Source: Phoronis ovalis (Eukaryota > Phoronida > Phoronidae). From it: 12,787 nucleotides of DNA. Below, one piece after another: positions 11,281 to 12,787 of this stretch (its first letter is position 1; each line of letters opens with the position of its first letter). Where the stretch lies: the NCBI GenBank assembly GCA_028565635.1, contig JAOXYB010042459.1, positions 1-12,787 of the forward strand, given 5' to 3'. A model generated the notes under the pieces. That model made no database searches and had not been told where the DNA came from. It saw only the letters and a list, made by a program, of their open reading frames with translations. Position numbers and translations under genes: made by a program.

Positions 11281-11562
11281 CTACAATCTCAGAGCAAACT
11301 TTTCTAAATGTCGCATTTTGTGAATGAGCAAACGCACATAGTACAAAGATTTGCATTGTTGGTGTGACATGCATGGAACGTTTCGCTCCACTACCAGTGG
11401 CTTCCCAATGTGCATGTGATTATTTATTGTGAAGTACTCATTACAACAGTAAACACAATTCGTGGGGCTGGCTTTCTTCAAGTGAACATGCCCTAAGATT
11501 ATGTTACCTATAGTACATTTAAAAGCAAGGCAATCACAATCAATAACTACTGTATGAAATGT
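11281..11562 (-). other. Cys/His-rich open segment within the intron, origin unknown
   Basis: A stop-free minus-strand stretch of 93 codons, bounded by TAA at 11565-11563 and ending in TAG at 11283-11281. It contains 8 Cys and 8 His, arranged as DCDC, FKC, GHVH, CVYCC, NNHMH, PCMSHQQC and IHKMRH. The spacing resembles decayed zinc-knuckle or C2H2-like units but fits no family I can name. It has no ATG near its start and no acceptor of its own, being only about 22 bases from the intron donor. It is therefore more likely a fossil coding fragment, a repeat or chance than an exon. Confidence 0.35.
11367..11417. repeat. Nested imperfect inverted repeat in the intron
   Basis: Three stacked arms share one centre: ACATGCA (11367-11373) with TGCATGT (11411-11417), GGAA (11375-11378) with TTCC (11402-11405), and CCACT (11388-11392) with AGTGG (11396-11400) around ACC. 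The middle is interrupted by unpaired bases. It could be a short hairpin-forming remnant of a non-autonomous transposon. Confidence 0.45.
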
Positions 11563-11584
11563 TTACAATTTCTTTTCGTCTTAC

Positions 11585-12108
11585 CAGTATTAACCAATGG
11601 TCTCAGTATTTCAATATCTGAACTTATTCTGTCATCTAGCATTGGAAGCAAATCAGATACTGGATGATCCGACGTGGAATAATACACTGGTTCTGCATGG
11701 CTGCTTTGAAATACCGTAAATGTACCACGTTTTAGCGGCAAAAGCTCTAAGTCTACAAGTTCGGAATACTCCTTGTCTTCAAGTAAAAACTCTAGCAATT
11801 TCACTTTATTCTCATAATTATACTCTTTATACTGTTGACGCGTATGTTGTTTTAGGCAACCTCGAATAAGTCTAGGCGTTATATAGTAGAGAGATTTCAG
11901 TCCTATTTTATCTGCAATAATTAGACGAATAAAATCTGGGACAGCTGCAACAGCCATGTTCAAATCCTTCAACGACGTGACTATAATGGATGTATCATCA
12001 ATGTCATCACGGAAGTTGAAAATTGCTTTCTCTCTACTAACCCATTGTCCAGCTTCTTTCCCGACATCTGCATAGAAAACGCAGTGCTGGAGTAGGTGAC
12101 CATACAAA
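11585..12108 (-). CDS. SACS: Sacsin, upstream coding exon (C-terminal part of sacsin repeat 1)
   Basis: This 524-nt exon encodes 174 full codons plus one split base at each end. It begins after a pyrimidine-rich acceptor (AG at 12110-12109) and ends with G before GTAAGA. Its last base G joins GT at the start of the giant exon to make a Gly codon, giving PLVNT-G-YTQLRTL across the junction with the frame kept. The protein carries typical sacsin-repeat phrases: GQWVSREKAIF near the start, VPDFIR and ITPRLIRGCL in the middle, then LLEFLLEDKEY and LELLPLKRGTF towards the end. These belong to the region between the first ATPase domain and the end of repeat 1. The frame stays open upstream to 12242, but those codons (many Tyr, Cys, Ile, Leu) look unlike sacsin and follow AT-rich intron composition, so I place the start at the acceptor. 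The start is less sure than the end. Confidence 0.82.
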
Positions 12109-12787
12109 CTACAAAAGTAACAGCTTAATACAAATATGCGTAATGCATGATATACAGTACAACTGTAGTATAATTGTAAACACGTTTTTTGTGAGGTATC
12201 TGTTATATTTCTTATATTTACGTAAGAATTAAAATTTGTCATTTAAAATTGTTGTACAGACCTGTCTGTACAAATCAGCAGAAATAGAGCCTAAATCTAA
12301 ATAAACATACACACCAAATAAAAACTTCAACTTGTAAGGATACACTATAATGAAGGTACGTCTATATATTCAAGTTAAGTAGAACAGTACATGTGCTCGG
12401 GCATGTACATGGTATAGCAAGGGCAATGGGTCTTGCATAGAAAGAATTTAAGTTTTATTTATTTTTTTACTTCCTTCTTATTTAGTCTTCTACTCAGATC
12501 ATGGGCAAAAGGTCTAGCAAATATTAAGAAACTTAATAAAATAATGGTTACATTTTAGTTATTAGTAGATAAAAAATTCTACAGAAAATAGCGCTAGTTT
12601 CTAAACGATATACGGAATGTGCTACAGTTTCCGCGTTAAACTTTGACGTTACTTTTAATTTACGTTTTAATTCTACTGATTGCCCTTACTCACATGTAAA
12701 TATAATGTTTTACAAATATCAGCATAAATGTTCATTCGATCTTATCTCAATTCAGTAAAAATATATCAAACATAAATTTTAGTCCAA
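12109..12787 (-). other. Partial intron upstream of the 524-nt exon; no gene seen
   Basis: AT-rich DNA of 679 bases with stop codons frequent in all minus frames and no segment resembling sacsin. Its acceptor is TTACTTTTGTAG at the left border. The bases around 12694 contain a good GTGAGTAAG donor-like string on the minus strand in a compatible phase, but the codons before it (a stop lies about a dozen codons upstream) show no sacsin similarity, so I do not call an exon. The only structure I see is a perfect palindrome at 12252-12273. Confidence 0.65.
12252..12273. repeat. Perfect palindrome, 10-bp arms with 2-bp spacer
   Basis: TTGTACAGAC (12252-12261), spacer CT, then GTCTGTACAA (12264-12273), an exact reverse complement. 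It lies in the upstream intron about 145 bases before the acceptor. It could form a tight hairpin in DNA or pre-mRNA, or be a transposon scar. No further symmetric extension is present on either side. Confidence 0.75.

Larger units (their letters stand above)
11239..11584 (-). other. Intron, phase 1, between the two sacsin exons
   Basis: 346 nt with donor G/GTAAGA (intron bases from 11584) and acceptor TATATTGTAG (ending at 11239). Both borders match GT-AG consensus, and phase 1 on both sides restores a Gly codon within a conserved sacsin stretch. The interior is less AT-rich than the right-hand intron and contains a 93-codon Cys/His-rich open frame and a nested hairpin, both listed separately. 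Confidence 0.88.

Noticed and set aside
12109-12242. Upstream extension of the 524-nt exon to an ATG at 12242
   Set aside because: The 44 extra codons do not resemble sacsin, and a good acceptor with a pyrimidine tract lies exactly where similarity begins.
12387-12408. GTACATG/CATGTAC inverted repeat
   Set aside because: Arms of seven bases around an eight-base loop in AT-rich DNA are too short to separate from chance.
12660-12787. Possible further sacsin exon ending at a GTGAGTAAG donor
   Set aside because: The phase would fit, but the codons before it run into a stop after about a dozen residues and show no sacsin pattern.

Overview
This window is eukaryotic genomic DNA carrying most of one very large minus-strand gene that I read as an animal sacsin (SACS). 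Three things point to this: a single uninterrupted reading frame of about 3.7 thousand codons in AT-rich DNA, intact GT-AG splice borders at both ends of that exon, and the sacsin domain order. That order is repeated sacsin modules headed by Hsp90-like (GHKL) ATPase domains, then a DnaJ domain, then a HEPN domain. I cannot name the species. An AT-rich invertebrate such as a mollusc or cnidarian would fit, and the sequence does not decide between them.

Layout, read along the gene from right to left. Positions 12787-12109 are intron with no exon I can support. Positions 12108-11585 are a 524-nt coding exon from the C-terminal part of the first sacsin repeat. Positions 11584-11239 are a 346-nt intron. 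Positions 11238-116 are a giant 11,123-nt exon. It carries the end of repeat 1, repeat 2 with its ATPase domain (about 9109-8360), repeat 3 with its ATPase domain (about 6007-5282), the conserved pre-J region, the J domain (about 637-464), a His/Arg/Ser-rich linker and the first third of the HEPN domain. Positions 115-1 are the start of another intron, so the rest of HEPN, the stop codon and the 3' UTR lie beyond the left edge. The first ATPase domain and any N-terminal ubiquitin-like domain lie beyond the right edge.

Residue numbers below count the TTG (Leu) codon at 11203-11201 as 1. That codon is not the true start. The exon holds 11 more codons plus a split Gly codon upstream of it, and these join in frame to the previous exon. 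No gene on the plus strand is supported; the open frames there are shadows of the giant exon.

The more unusual points are an intron that cuts the HEPN domain, a 93-codon Cys/His-rich open stretch inside the 346-nt intron, a near-perfect 9-nt tandem repeat coding for part of the J-HEPN linker, a perfect 22-nt palindrome in the right-hand intron, and a difference between the two ATPase domains at a position likely to face nucleotide.
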